A stretch of 64,000 nt of DNA from Candidatus Poribacteria bacterium (GCA_012267415.1 JAAXGN010000135.1:1-64000), one strand, 5' to 3'; shown: positions 16,939 through 27,199, numbered from the stretch's first letter. A program made the numbers and translations. Notes: generated by a model from the sequence alone, not told the origin.

Positions 16939-18333
16939 TTATACCTTATTATGCGTTTCATGTGGTAGATTTTCTTCGCTGCGTTCAGCGATTTTCACGA
17001 TAGCTGGAAGTAGACCATAGATTCCCCAGAACGGTACACCTATAGCATCCCCGTTCAGGAGATTGTTGACAATGAAATGCACCAACAAGGAGATTTCAGC
17101 TGCCATCAGACCGATAACTATGGAACAAAAAAAACCATCCTTTATTGTTGTTAGTGATCGAAATCCGTATCTCAGAAAAGCTAAAATTAGCCATATCCAA
17201 ATAACGAGCCCTATGATTCCCATCTCTGCCATGACTTGAAGGTATTCGCTGTGTGCACCTAACTGGAATTGCGCGATGTAGCTGCCAACGAGAGAGACAT
17301 CCTCCTCATATAACATTGCAAAAGCCCCATAACCCTTTCCTAATATGGGATTTTCAAGGAACATTGTTGCTGCCTGTCCCCACCGCATGAGTCGTGCGCG
17401 ATTAGAAGCATAACCTACATCGACCGTAGTAGAGACTCTCTCAATGACAGCACTGTAGACACCCGGTAAGCTTAAACATACCAGAAGAATCAGGCCTACA
17501 GCACCGACAAACATGAGTTTTTTGTGTGTAACGCCTTTTCCTAATTGCAATATCATGAAACCTATCGCAATTATTACTGAGAGCCATACGCCTCTTGAGA
17601 AACACATAATTAAGCCTAAACCGAAACAAATGAGCCATCCTGTCCACAAGACACGGTCATATTGACTATTATCAAAAAACAGACGACTGAGACAGATCAG
17701 GAAGAAGATAGCCGTAAACGAACCGTAGACAGAATAGTTCGTAAAGGGTGAGCTCCGAAAAGAACTTGTCCACTGCCATTGGTCTATATTATAGAATAAT
17801 ACAATAATTGTCCACACAACTGCTATCGCAGCACTTGGGAATGATGCAATATAGATACGTTTTAGCATCTGACGATGTTGAATCACATCATAGACTACCA
17901 GACTGAACATGACATAGGTTGTGGCTCGTATAGCACCCTTTATCGTACCAAAAAGGTCTGGTGTATTGACCGCAGATAAGAAGGTGACAATTATGAATAA
18001 GCAGATTGGTAGTCGTAACGGAAATTTACTGTTTTCTGATTGTTTGCCGAGAACATAGTTTACAATCTTTATAATTAGATAGACTGCTGTCAGCATACCT
18101 AACAACGGTTCTGTTGGTGTTTGTACTTCAAGTAGATTCGGTATGATATAACGGAAAGAAAACGGCAGACAAATTAGCAACACATAAATTGCTAATTCCA
18201 TACTTATAAATACAAATGCACCTGTTGCTACTAATAAACAGAGGAGTGCGATAGGTGTTTCCGAATAGCGTCCGATGATTACACCGAACACAAGGCAGAT
18301 TAGAAGCAGAAGAGGAAACTTTACATGTTTCAA
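16939..18333 (-). CDS. O-antigen ligase / polymerase-like membrane protein
   Basis: A 464-aa polytopic membrane protein with about 11-12 hydrophobic segments and a large loop near residues 300-370, the layout of the Wzy/WaaL/O-antigen-ligase family. The loop has GKGYGAFAML and a conserved HSEYLQVMAEMG, the His-Glu region typical of this family. These enzymes transfer or polymerise glycans on the periplasmic face. The start is a TTG without an obvious ribosome-binding site; no better start lies upstream. No other glycan-assembly genes are adjacent, so its substrate is unclear. Confidence 0.78.
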   Translation of the reverse strand: MKHVKFPLLLLICLVFGVIIGRYSETPIALLCLLVATGAFVFISMELAIYVLLICLPFSFRYIIPNLLEVQTPTEPLLGMLTAVYLIIKIVNYVLGKQSENSKFPLRLPICLFIIVTFLSAVNTPDLFGTIKGAIRATTYVMFSLVVYDVIQHRQMLKRIYIASFPSAAIAVVWTIIVLFYNIDQWQWTSSFRSSPFTNYSVYGSFTAIFFLICLSRLFFDNSQYDRVLWTGWLICFGLGLIMCFSRGVWLSVIIAIGFMILQLGKGVTHKKLMFVGAVGLILLVCLSLPGVYSAVIERVSTTVDVGYASNRARLMRWGQAATMFLENPILGKGYGAFAMLYEEDVSLVGSYIAQFQLGAHSEYLQVMAEMGIIGLVIWIWLILAFLRYGFRSLTTIKDGFFCSIVIGLMAAEISLLVHFIVNNLLNGDAIGVPFWGIYGLLPAIVKIAERSEENLPHETHNKV

Positions 18334-18354
18334 GGATAACCGAAGGAGAGAAAA

Positions 18355-19071
18355 TCAGAATTTGGAACTTATACTAATGCCGATTGCAGTACCATCTAAG
18401 ACAATATTGATGGGTTGATTTCCTGTTGTTTCAACAGTTTTGAGGATGTGCTTTAATTCAATGTTGACTGATGCGTTCTTACCAAGTGTATATCTGTTTG
18501 TCTGATGTGATTTCCATTGCAGCAATTCATAGCCAAGAATTACATATCCTACTGTTGTTGTGGCATCATCTGTCAGTGTGATTCCACCTTGTGCAAGTAA
18601 ATCGACAATGTCTCCGTCGAAATTCGCTCGCATAGTACCAAAACCCGCTCCAAAATAGATCGGTATATAATGATATAAGAGGACAGGACGGTAAATTAAC
18701 TGATATGAGATTGGGACTAGGGTTGCTTTCAATGAAGCAGCAGTCGGTGGTGGTGTCTCAAGTTGTGCCTGCCAATATCCAATTTCTAAACGTGAGTCCA
18801 ATTCAGATGAATGGTTGAATACTACAGATAGTGTTGGCATGAATTCTGATGGAATATTCTGAATACCAAATGCCTGTAATGTATCTGCTAATCCTTCCAA
18901 TGAAGGTTTATACGAGTATATAGAAAACTGTAGAGAGGAGGATTCAATGTATTGACCGATAAGAGTCTTGAGAGTAGAAGCGTTATCGTTTATAGGTATT
19001 TCTGAGGTCTCTCCTAATGAAAGACCGGTAGACAGGCAAACAAGTAACAGTGTGATTGTAATAAGACGCAT
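18355..19071 (-). CDS. Secreted beta-rich hypothetical protein, possible outer-membrane barrel
   Basis: A 238-aa protein starting with a signal peptide (ITITLLLVCLSTGLSLG, cleavage near residue 21). The mature part alternates polar and hydrophobic residues, has aromatic-girdle stretches (YYP/GAGFGTMR-like) and ends in SSKF with C-terminal Phe, features of outer-membrane beta-barrels. The frame is open back to 19155, but the ATG at 19071 places the signal peptide at the N-terminus. It sits 21 nt before the O-antigen-ligase-like gene on the same strand. No specific family was recognised. Confidence 0.6.
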   Translation of the reverse strand: MRLITITLLLVCLSTGLSLGETSEIPINDNASTLKTLIGQYIESSSLQFSIYSYKPSLEGLADTLQAFGIQNIPSEFMPTLSVVFNHSSELDSRLEIGYWQAQLETPPPTAASLKATLVPISYQLIYRPVLLYHYIPIYFGAGFGTMRANFDGDIVDLLAQGGITLTDDATTTVGYVILGYELLQWKSHQTNRYTLGKNASVNIELKHILKTVETTGNQPINIVLDGTAIGISISSKF

Positions 19072-19126
19072 TGAGGCTACTCGTAAAATGTGACGTTGAT
19101 TTTTAATGTTATTCGTATAAGAAATA

Positions 19127-19150
19127 AGGATGCCCGTTGTCGGACATCCT
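19127..19150 (-). terminator. Terminator after OmpA-like gene
   Basis: Minus-strand hairpin (AGGATGTCCG with a one-mismatch complement, 4-nt loop) followed by a T-rich run, 45 nt downstream of the lipoprotein stop. Confidence 0.7.
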
Positions 19151-19194
19151 AACACCTTCAGATATAAGATTCGTGTAATAATATGACATTCCGT

Positions 19195-20067
19195 TTAGTT
19201 TGAACCGGAGGGGTTAAGAATCACTTCTACCCGTCGATTCATGGCTCTACCGGCGGTCGTATTTTGCGGGGCAACTGGGTCTGTATGTGCTTTTCCGACA
19301 GCTTTTATTCTTGCGGCGTCAACACCTTTTTCTTTTAGGTACTTTGCAGCAGAATTTGCGCGTGATTGCGAAAGGTCCCAATTGCTTCTATGATTGCCTC
19401 TGAGAACTGGTGTACCGTCTGCATGTCCTACAATGAGTACTTCTGCTTCTGGGTTCTCTAATATTTGGCCGACGATTCCATCAAGCATTTCTTTGCCTTC
19501 TTTGGACAGAGCGGTATGTCCGCTGTTGAAGTTTACTGTTACAAGAAGCGTCGGTTTTGAGGCTACTTCTTCCTTGAGAATTAAGATGTCATCAGAATTT
19601 TCAGTTACCATTGCAGTTAATTTCTTTACATCGTCGGTTAATGCGCTGAGTAAATCAGAAAGACTTTTTAACTGACTATTGGTTTTTGCGTCTTCGGCTT
19701 TTGCAAATTCCTGAGCTTTCTGCATCTGCATGCTAATATCTTTTGTTAGATCTGCCCGCAGTTTCGCGTCTTCTTCTTTGGACTTCTGCTCTGCAGCGGT
19801 GATTGAATCTGCATCCCCTTGTTGTGAAGCGGCAATAGCTTCATCTTTCGCTTTAGAAATTGCCTCCATAGTTGCTTTGTTGTTCTGCTCAACTTTGGAA
19901 TCTAATTTAGCAATTTCTGTTTTGATCTCGGTGTTTGACTCGTCAATCTGTGCCACATGTTCATTCTTCCACATTTCAAACTCTTCTTCGCTGAGTTTAC
20001 CACAACCTATGAGTATAATACTCATGAGAAGAAAAGCAGTAATAGAAAGTGTGCCTACGATTTTCAT
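19195..20067 (-). CDS. OmpA-family lipoprotein with coiled coil
   Basis: A 290-aa envelope protein. A lipoprotein signal peptide ends in the lipobox LIGC (Cys about residue 22), then residues 25-175 form a long heptad-rich coiled coil, and the C-terminal 110 residues are an OmpA-like peptidoglycan-binding domain (NFNSGHTAL, VGHADGTPV, the LSQSRANSAAKYL helix, and NRRVEV at the end). It probably links the outer membrane to peptidoglycan, resembling Pal but with a long stalk. GGAGGAATTCC is a strong ribosome-binding site. A promoter lies at 20134-20162. Confidence 0.93.
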   Translation of the reverse strand: MKIVGTLSITAFLLMSIILIGCGKLSEEEFEMWKNEHVAQIDESNTEIKTEIAKLDSKVEQNNKATMEAISKAKDEAIAASQQGDADSITAAEQKSKEEDAKLRADLTKDISMQMQKAQEFAKAEDAKTNSQLKSLSDLLSALTDDVKKLTAMVTENSDDILILKEEVASKPTLLVTVNFNSGHTALSKEGKEMLDGIVGQILENPEAEVLIVGHADGTPVLRGNHRSNWDLSQSRANSAAKYLKEKGVDAARIKAVGKAHTDPVAPQNTTAGRAMNRRVEVILNPSGSN

Positions 20068-20133
20068 GGAATTCCTCCAATATTGATGTGTAAACGGTGT
20101 AAGTTATATTTTTCACATAAGCCGTGTTATATT

Positions 20134-20162
20134 ATTTTAACACAATTTGAGTTTTAATTCAA
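20134..20162 (-). promoter_or_regulatory. Promoter of OmpA-like lipoprotein gene
   Basis: On the minus strand TTGAAT (20162-20157) and TAAAAT (20139-20134) with a 17-bp spacer. The leader would be about 60 nt. Confidence 0.55.
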
Positions 20163-20318
20163 AAAAAATTAAAGATATACTATTTCAAATTGATAATACC
20201 TCTTTATTAATGCAGAATACCAAACGCGTATTCTACCACAATCTGCCAGATGGTGTCGTTCTCCGTTTCATATCTAAAAACCGGTAATGATGGATAATCT
20301 GAAGCAGGAAATGTTAAT

Positions 20319-20678
20319 TTATTCGGGTTCAAGTACAAATTTAAGCTTATCTATTGCCCGGTTTATGGGAAGTTCATAGAATTGCTGCAATTCCCTCAGT
20401 TCATTGGCAATGTCAAAAGCAACGAGTATCGGTATTCGTGTATGATCGTAACCTTTCTGTGAATATCTATCTATTCGATTCTTGACATAAGTTATTAGAA
20501 CATCAATGTCATCGGCAGTTAGTTCATCTGTGGGCCTAATTGTATAATGTGTCCCTAATATAACAAATCTAATAGATTGTCCGATTTGCTCAGATTGGTT
20601 TTCTTCATCATTCTGGGATTCTTCCTGATTTTCCGAATTCTGTTCTTCCGTCTCATCTGTTTTCTGTTCTTCTTGCAT
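20319..20678 (-). CDS. ZapA-like cell division protein with acidic N-terminus
   Basis: A 119-aa protein. Residues about 1-33 are almost entirely Glu, Gln, Asn and Asp. From residue 36 the pattern FVILGTHYTIRP.., then a helix VLITYVKNRID and a coiled-coil IPILVAFDIANELRELQ matches ZapA-type proteins, which stabilise FtsZ filaments. The acidic extension is not typical. It follows aroE on the same strand with 68 nt between them, so it may be the last gene of that operon. The assignment rests on pattern resemblance. Confidence 0.6.
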   Translation of the reverse strand: MQEEQKTDETEEQNSENQEESQNDEENQSEQIGQSIRFVILGTHYTIRPTDELTADDIDVLITYVKNRIDRYSQKGYDHTRIPILVAFDIANELRELQQFYELPINRAIDKLKFVLEPE

Positions 20679-20746
20679 TTCTGATCCTTTCTGATATAGT
20701 TTAGTAAACCCATTTCTTTGGATTATAGCAGACTACCGAATATGCA

Positions 20747-21628
20747 TTATGCAAGTGCAGCTCTCATGGTATCTACACACGGTTTAACACCTGTCCATCG
20801 CTCAAATGCAATTGCACCTTGGTGGACTAACATTCCAATTCCCCCTACAATGGTGCATCCTCTATTAGATGCTGCTATTAATAACGTTGTCATTGGTGGA
20901 GTGTATACAATATCATAGACTGTTGTGTTTGACTGTATCCAATTCTGGTCTATTAGTAGTGGATGTGTGTTATCCATAGTTGCAGATGTGGTATTTACAA
21001 TCAGTGTGCATTCACGAACTGCGTTTGACAATCTTGTGTCTGTTAGTCCCATCCCGATTAGTTGTGTGATGTAACCGTCAGTTTCGTTGTTTGTTTTTAT
21101 TTTATCAGAAAGTTCTTCAGCTAAAGCGATTGCTTTAGCCTCAGTTCGGTTTGCAATAGTAACTTTTTTTGCTCCCGTGAGTGTTAATGCGACGACAACA
21201 GCTCTTGCTGAGCCACCAGCTCCGATGACGACAACATCTTTGTCCTTAGGAGGAGATGCGCCAGCTTCTTCCATCGCTTTTATGAAACCGGGTGCATCTG
21301 TGTTCTCACCATGAATTTCCCCATCGCTGAAAGTCAATGTATTGACTGCCCCAATAAGTTTTGCCTCTCTTGAAATAGATGTAAGAAATGGCATGACCGA
21401 TTGTTTATGTGGAATGGTAACATTTATTCCAACTACATTTAACGCTCTGAAGCCATTTATTGCGTTTTCAATTGCATCAACCCCTACATGAAATGGGACA
21501 TAAACATAGTCAAGACATGCTTTAGAAATCGCAGCGTTGTGCATCTGCGGAGAACGACTATGCGATATGGGTGAACCTATGACCCCAATAATTTTCGTAT
21601 GACCCGTAATCTGATGTGAAATGTCCAT
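20747..21628 (-). CDS. aroE: Shikimate dehydrogenase
   Basis: A 293-aa enzyme reducing 3-dehydroshikimate to shikimate with NADPH in aromatic amino-acid synthesis. The substrate-binding motif SPISHSRSPQMHN is near residue 20, the catalytic Lys lies in VTIPHK near 75, GENTDAPGF near 108 and the NADP loop GAGGSARAV near 137, followed by NRTEAK. The C-terminal G.GMLVHQGAIAFERWTG is complete. It lies 61 nt after the indolepyruvate oxidoreductase gene, fitting an operon with an aromatic-metabolism theme. Confidence 0.96.
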   Translation of the reverse strand: MDISHQITGHTKIIGVIGSPISHSRSPQMHNAAISKACLDYVYVPFHVGVDAIENAINGFRALNVVGINVTIPHKQSVMPFLTSISREAKLIGAVNTLTFSDGEIHGENTDAPGFIKAMEEAGASPPKDKDVVVIGAGGSARAVVVALTLTGAKKVTIANRTEAKAIALAEELSDKIKTNNETDGYITQLIGMGLTDTRLSNAVRECTLIVNTTSATMDNTHPLLIDQNWIQSNTTVYDIVYTPPMTTLLIAASNRGCTIVGGIGMLVHQGAIAFERWTGVKPCVDTMRAALA

Positions 21629-21689
21629 TTGATGATGTAACTGATTTTTTGTGTGTAAATATAAATACTATTGAAGATTCACTGTAGTC

Positions 21690-24600
21690 TTACGCAAGCA
21701 GTTTTGCAACAGTTTCTTTTGCTTCTTGCATTGTTGGATACCGTATCTCTCTATAACCCCGAACAGATTCAACACATTTTATTGCTTCTACATGCTTTGT
21801 ATACTTTTCTTTGTTATCCGGATTGAATGTGTCTATAACTTCCCTGATATACCATTCTCTGAATTCCCGTTCTTTTGCGTGCCATTTTGATAACCATCTT
21901 CTTAGGAATTTCATTCTTTTCATTATATGCAACATCCAATTTCTGGTATCCATATCATATTCAATATCAATTCCCATCACTGTGAAATGTGGTCTGTTCA
22001 GGTGTAGATATTTGATTCTATCTCCGTTTTTCTCATCTACATTATAGCGGATTTTATCACGCGCGAGTTTTTCTTTACTGGTAAGTAGATGAGACACATA
22101 GACTTCATCTTTTATTAGCATGACCTTGTGTAAGTATTTTATAGATGCTTTTGTTGCTTCATAATCACCTGAGTCTTTTTCAAAGATATGTAATATCTTG
22201 TCAATATATAATTCAGCATAATTGATATTCTCAAATTGAATTAGATCATAGATATATAGCGCAAGACATCTATGCGTTTGGTCATCAAGATTTAGTTTCT
22301 CAATAGTTCTTTCGACTAAATTGGTATAGCGCGTTGATAGTTGTCTACCTCGGAATTTGCCAGAGAGGATTTGGCATTTCTCCTGCAATGTCATTTTATA
22401 AGTTTCTTTGGGTGTATCGTAGACCGATTGTAAGAGTTGACTTTCATCAATTTCGTAGACTGCTAAGTATCTACCTACTTCGAACGCGTTTATATTCTGT
22501 TTTAGATTTGATCTTTTCACCATCTGTTTCAATGCTATGCGAAGTGGCTGTAATTCAAGTGGTATCAATCCGCTTTGAAACGCAGTTCCAATTAGCATGA
22601 TATTTGCGTACAATTTTGTTCCGAACAAGTGTTCAGAAACATCAAACAGATTAACACCCACATAAGCGTTTGTGCATCTTTTTATTGTCTCTTCTAAATC
22701 ATCAGTATCAAAGTCATCTTTACCGATGAGTGTTGAAATTGTTTCAGTTTTTGCAGTATTTACAACTGCTGCTGTCCGTTTAGCAGATGCCACCTTGAAA
22801 ACAGAGTCTGAGACGACACCCCTGACAGCCTCTAATATGTCAAGTCCTAAAACTAAATCCGCCTTTCCGTAAGGGATTATCGGTGAGATTTTCATTTCCT
22901 CAGTCGTATATGTGACATGTGTGTATGTTCCACCGTTGCGGATTGCCAGACCTTTCCTATCACAGAAATCTACGTGATATCCCTGTAAATAACCGGCTAC
23001 GACAAGGATTTTAGAGATAGTACCTATACCCATTCCACCTACGCCTGCAGCATAGACATTCCAAATTTTATCTATTGCCTTTACAGGTGGTGGCGGTAAA
23101 GGATATGTCGTATCAATGTTAAGTTGGGAGAGTAGCGTTGAGAGACCGGGATCTTCCCATTCGTTCTCATCCTTTGTTTCTGTCTTGATAGGTTTTTGTA
23201 TCTGTTGTATTGTTCTTGTGCGTGGTGGTCGTTTTCGTGTAATCACTACCTCTTCAAAAGAGGGACATGCCCATTTAATTCGTGCACATGCGCCATCTGT
23301 AACACAGTTTGATCGGTCAACAGCGATTTTGTTTCCATAATCTGTATCTATTATCTTCAATGCAGGACAGCCAGTGGATTTTGTGCATTCTAAGCAGAAT
23401 TCACAGACCTCTGGTGTAATGTTAATATGTTTTTCTTTCTTTAAGAATCCGTTTTTTTCTATTACAGCCTGTTTTTCTCGTCGCAGTCTTCTATGTAGCG
23501 TGATTGCACATTCTTTATCTGCTATAACAATCTTTATGCCATCTTTTAGTATGGCTTTTTCAAGGTATTTCTTGTAGTTGAGTCTGTCTTCTGGATTGAC
23601 TCGTACAATAGTTATCTCGGAATCACCTGCTAATCCGTGTGCGACTTTTTCAATGTCTTGTGCAAAAGTTGGATTGCCGAGGATGTCAACCGGATCAGCG
23701 GGAGTTGGTTGGTGTCCAGTCATACCCGTTGTTTGGTTGTCAAGAATGATGTAGGCTATGTCTTGGTTGTTCTTAATTGAATCTGATACTGCAGACATAC
23801 CGCCATGGAAAAACGTTGAGTCTCCCATGAATACGATCTGTTTATTTACAATAAAAGGGTCAATTCCTGCACCAGCCCCACCTCCCAATGCCATTGCAGA
23901 CAGATTGTGCATGAGACGAGGAAAGGGTTCGTATTTTAACATAGAATAGCAGCCTATGTCCCCATGAAAGATGAGGTCCACTGGTGGAGAATCATGATTT
24001 TTTTTCATATAGTCTGCATCCATGAATTGATCGGTAATTTCAAGGAATACACTTGATGAATCTCTATGTGGACATCCTGGACAGAAAGTTGGTGTACGTT
24101 GGGGAATTTCATCTGTTAATTGTGAAACGTGTTGTTGTAATTCTGCCTCTTTCTTTAAGTGATCGGAATCAACAGGTACAGGGATGTATTGTCTGTTTTT
24201 TGATCCATTTTTTGAAAACAACGGTATTAGTCTATCAATCAGGATAGAGGTGTCTAGCCCTGATTCTACTGGTATTCCTGATAATCCATTTGGAAATTGT
24301 TTTCCCCAGACTTTTACGTGTCTATCTATTTTTTCATTTTGATACATATCAGTCAATATAGCTTTGACTTCGTTTTCAAGGATCGGTCTTTTTTCTTCAA
24401 TGACAAAAAGTTCATCCAGATTTTTCGCGAATTCATGGATGATATCGTGATCAATTGGATGTGTCATTCCAAGTTTTAGGATAGGTACAGATCCGCTTAG
24501 ACTTAGTTCAGTTAAGGCATGTTCGAGATAAGTATAACTGAAACCAGCTGCTAAAAATCCGATATTATTCTCTTTCTTGGTAGAAGTGCTATTTTTTTCG

Positions 24601-25349
24601 TTAGGATAGATTAACGTATTGAGGTTTAATTTCCTTGCTGTTTCTAATGCTGCGGGGAATCTTTTCTGTAACGTGTCAATCTCTACTCGTACAGTATCTG
24701 GTGGTAAGATTACTCTATCATCTACGGAGATTAATTCTGAGTTCAGTTCTGTTTTGGTTAGATTGCTGATGGTTGGATAGACATTAGGTTTTAACTCAAC
24801 AATTCCGCCGCCGTCAGCTTGGTTCTGTGTAGTTAGGAAACATGTGTATAGATTTGCTTCAGCAGAGATCTGGAATGCATAATCGACCCAATCTTTGAGT
24901 TCCTGCCAAGTTGATGGTTCTAATAACGGCATATATAGGTGGCGTGCAATGTTTCTTGAATCTGCGGGAACCTGTGTGCTATATGACCATGTGTCATCGC
25001 CGACAACGACGACAGCACCCCCTGTAGTACCTGCAAGATTACAGATTGCGAGAGCGTCTGAAGCGACATGTAATCCGACACTCTTCATGAATGCAATAGC
25101 ACGCATGTCAGCCATCTGCGAACCGTTGAGTCTGGCAATACTCAAAGCCTCATTATTGGCGATCTGAGCCACTACCCCATTTGATGTGAAGAGATCAGTA
25201 TTTCGCTCCATAACATCAAAGACTTCTGCAAGTGGGGAACCAGGGTATCCTGTTAGGAGACTGACCCCGCTTTCTAATGAACCTTTGACAAGTAACTCAC
25301 AGCCGGTATAGACATTTGTACCGTCAGATTGCGTAAACCTTTCATCCAT
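21690..25349 (-). CDS. Fused indolepyruvate/2-oxoacid ferredoxin oxidoreductase
   Basis: A 1,219-aa single-chain enzyme predicted to decarboxylate aryl-pyruvates oxidatively to acyl-CoA with ferredoxin reduction. Order: pyrimidine-binding domain (residues about 1-380, with TGYPGSPLAEVFD near 30), TPP-binding domain (FCPGCPHRD near 425, GDIGCYSM, then GGGAGAG, FMGDSTFFHGG and QTTGMTG to about 570), a Cys-rich segment (CEFCLECTKSTGCP; CVTDGACARIKWACP), the gamma domain (GVGGMGIGTISKI near 770, RNGGTYTH), and a C-terminal helical extension. Cys-rich 4Fe-4S motifs suggest the electron relay is built in. A GTG at 25379 would overlap recN; the ATG at 25349 has AAAAGGA upstream. Confidence 0.88.
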   Translation of the reverse strand: MDERFTQSDGTNVYTGCELLVKGSLESGVSLLTGYPGSPLAEVFDVMERNTDLFTSNGVVAQIANNEALSIARLNGSQMADMRAIAFMKSVGLHVASDALAICNLAGTTGGAVVVVGDDTWSYSTQVPADSRNIARHLYMPLLEPSTWQELKDWVDYAFQISAEANLYTCFLTTQNQADGGGIVELKPNVYPTISNLTKTELNSELISVDDRVILPPDTVRVEIDTLQKRFPAALETARKLNLNTLIYPNEKNSTSTKKENNIGFLAAGFSYTYLEHALTELSLSGSVPILKLGMTHPIDHDIIHEFAKNLDELFVIEEKRPILENEVKAILTDMYQNEKIDRHVKVWGKQFPNGLSGIPVESGLDTSILIDRLIPLFSKNGSKNRQYIPVPVDSDHLKKEAELQQHVSQLTDEIPQRTPTFCPGCPHRDSSSVFLEITDQFMDADYMKKNHDSPPVDLIFHGDIGCYSMLKYEPFPRLMHNLSAMALGGGAGAGIDPFIVNKQIVFMGDSTFFHGGMSAVSDSIKNNQDIAYIILDNQTTGMTGHQPTPADPVDILGNPTFAQDIEKVAHGLAGDSEITIVRVNPEDRLNYKKYLEKAILKDGIKIVIADKECAITLHRRLRREKQAVIEKNGFLKKEKHINITPEVCEFCLECTKSTGCPALKIIDTDYGNKIAVDRSNCVTDGACARIKWACPSFEEVVITRKRPPRTRTIQQIQKPIKTETKDENEWEDPGLSTLLSQLNIDTTYPLPPPPVKAIDKIWNVYAAGVGGMGIGTISKILVVAGYLQGYHVDFCDRKGLAIRNGGTYTHVTYTTEEMKISPIIPYGKADLVLGLDILEAVRGVVSDSVFKVASAKRTAAVVNTAKTETISTLIGKDDFDTDDLEETIKRCTNAYVGVNLFDVSEHLFGTKLYANIMLIGTAFQSGLIPLELQPLRIALKQMVKRSNLKQNINAFEVGRYLAVYEIDESQLLQSVYDTPKETYKMTLQEKCQILSGKFRGRQLSTRYTNLVERTIEKLNLDDQTHRCLALYIYDLIQFENINYAELYIDKILHIFEKDSGDYEATKASIKYLHKVMLIKDEVYVSHLLTSKEKLARDKIRYNVDEKNGDRIKYLHLNRPHFTVMGIDIEYDMDTRNWMLHIMKRMKFLRRWLSKWHAKEREFREWYIREVIDTFNPDNKEKYTKHVEAIKCVESVRGYREIRYPTMQEAKETVAKLLA

Positions 25350-25371
25350 TGTAAATGGTCCTTTTACTGGT

Positions 25372-27075
25372 CTATCCACTCAATAGTTCCCGTGCATGAG
25401 CGAGTCCGACTTCTGTTTCTTCTCCGCCATGCATGCGTGCGATCTCATTGACCCGTTCGGGGTCTGTGAGTGGTTTTGCTGAAATCAATGTTTGTTCACC
25501 AACTACTTTTTTTTCCACTAAGAAATGCCGATCAGCGAACCGTGCAATTTGTGGTAGGTGTGTGATACAAATAACTTGTGCATTCTGAGAGAGTTTTTTT
25601 AGTTTTTTGCCGACTATATTAGCGATTTTTCCGCCGATGCCACTATCAATTTCATCAAACAGTACAGTTGGTATATTATCGACTTGTATCAGTACAGTTT
25701 TTAGTGCAAGCATGACCCGTGAGATTTCACCACCCGAAGCGATTTTTGTTAATGGACGCAAATCCGACCCAACATTCGGTGCAATCAGGAACTCAACCTT
25801 ATCCATCCCATTTTCTCTGACAGCATAACTATTTCCATCAATCTGTAAAAATCCGTTTTCATCCTGAAGCTGTTCAACAGCGGTTAGGAAGTCTGCTTTT
25901 TCCATACCTAATTCTTGAAGTTCATTCTGTACCAACAAAGAGAGTCTTTTTGAAACTTTTGTGCGTTTGTCGGATAGTGCCATGCACAGTTGCTTTAATT
26001 GGTCTTGCTCATCCTGAATTTGTTCTTTAATTTCATCTATTTTATCTGATCCGAGTTCTAAATCCTCTAACTTTTTCTGAGCATCTTCCTGATATGTTAA
26101 CATTTCTTTTATCGTATTACCGTAACGTCTTTTGAATTTTGATATAAGATCCAGTCGTTCTGTAATTTCGGAGAGCCGCATAGGATTGAACTCAACCGAG
26201 TCAGCGTAGTTGCTTATTTGTTGTCCTATATCTTCCAATTCGTATAAGGATGACTCGAGTCTATCACTTAAATCAGTTAGAGAGGGATCAATTTCAGTGA
26301 GTTTTGAAAGTATCCTTGTTGCCTCCCTGAGATTCTGCAAGGTCGACACACTGCTGGTGCTTGCTGTGCTGAATTCTCCCCTTATATCTCCTTCAAGTTG
26401 ATTATATATCTGATTTGCAGATTCGAAGAGTTGTTCTGCACTATTTAGTATACTTAATTCTGCAGTTAGTTCCTCTTCCTCACCGTCAATAAGGTTCGCT
26501 GTTGATAGTTCTTTAACCTCAAATTCGAGCAGTTCTTTCTCCCGTTCAGAAGTTTTTAATGTATGTAATAGCGTGTCCATCTCTCTCTGTAATTCAAGAA
26601 GATGCTTATATTTCTCACTTACAGATTCTCGTTCTGTGCTTGTTTCTCCGAAGTCATCTAATAGTTCAAGATGCGTTTCTATCTTAAATAGGGATTGATG
26701 TTGGTGTTGTCCGTGAATGTCTACGAGTAATGTCCCGATTTCTTCTAATTCTTTTAGATTAACCAACTCTCCATTTACGCGACAGCGGCTTCTCCCGTTC
26801 ATGCTGATATGCCTTGAGAGAATAAGTGAATCACTCTCTGCTATATCTTTATTGATCTGTCCAGTAGAACTAATACTTATCTCTACTGAGGCAGAATCCG
26901 CGCCTGCCCGGACTATGTCTACTGAAGTTCTCTCTCCGAGGACTAAACCGATAGACTTCAGAATAACCGATTTCCCCGCCCCGGTTTCTCCTGTAAAGAT
27001 ATTAAGTCCTGGGGAGAGTTCCAATTCCAATTCATCTATGAGTGCAATGTTACGGATAGAGATTTCTTCTATCAC
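25372..27075 (-). CDS. recN: DNA repair protein RecN
   Basis: A 567-aa SMC-like ATPase used in double-strand-break repair. Walker A GETGAGKS near residue 30 lies in the classic N-terminal context LELSPGLNIFTGETG, a long coiled coil spans about 150-370, and the C-terminal head has ASGGEISR (signature) and the LFDEIDSGIGG Walker B. The start is GTG at 27075. The neighbouring nadK gene upstream matches the frequent nadK-recN pairing in bacteria. Confidence 0.96.
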   Translation of the reverse strand: MIEEISIRNIALIDELELELSPGLNIFTGETGAGKSVILKSIGLVLGERTSVDIVRAGADSASVEISISSTGQINKDIAESDSLILSRHISMNGRSRCRVNGELVNLKELEEIGTLLVDIHGQHQHQSLFKIETHLELLDDFGETSTERESVSEKYKHLLELQREMDTLLHTLKTSEREKELLEFEVKELSTANLIDGEEEELTAELSILNSAEQLFESANQIYNQLEGDIRGEFSTASTSSVSTLQNLREATRILSKLTEIDPSLTDLSDRLESSLYELEDIGQQISNYADSVEFNPMRLSEITERLDLISKFKRRYGNTIKEMLTYQEDAQKKLEDLELGSDKIDEIKEQIQDEQDQLKQLCMALSDKRTKVSKRLSLLVQNELQELGMEKADFLTAVEQLQDENGFLQIDGNSYAVRENGMDKVEFLIAPNVGSDLRPLTKIASGGEISRVMLALKTVLIQVDNIPTVLFDEIDSGIGGKIANIVGKKLKKLSQNAQVICITHLPQIARFADRHFLVEKKVVGEQTLISAKPLTDPERVNEIARMHGGEETEVGLAHARELLSG

Positions 27076-27093
27076 GGTATTTACCTTGTCCTA

Positions 27094-27162
27094 CGGCACA
27101 CGAAGTGTACCTACTACTTTTAACCATCTAAACGGCACACGGAGTGTGCCTACTACTTTTAA
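27094..27162. repeat. Two tandem REP-like units
   Basis: 30-bp copies at 27094-27123 and 27133-27162 differ at two positions. Each has GGCACAC..GTGTGCC-type arms followed by CTACTACTTTTAA. A third relative with a full palindrome is at 29551-29573. They fill the nadK-recN gap. Confidence 0.9.
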
Positions 27163-27199
27163 GAGCATACTTTGATATAGATTTTTTTATGCCCATCTC

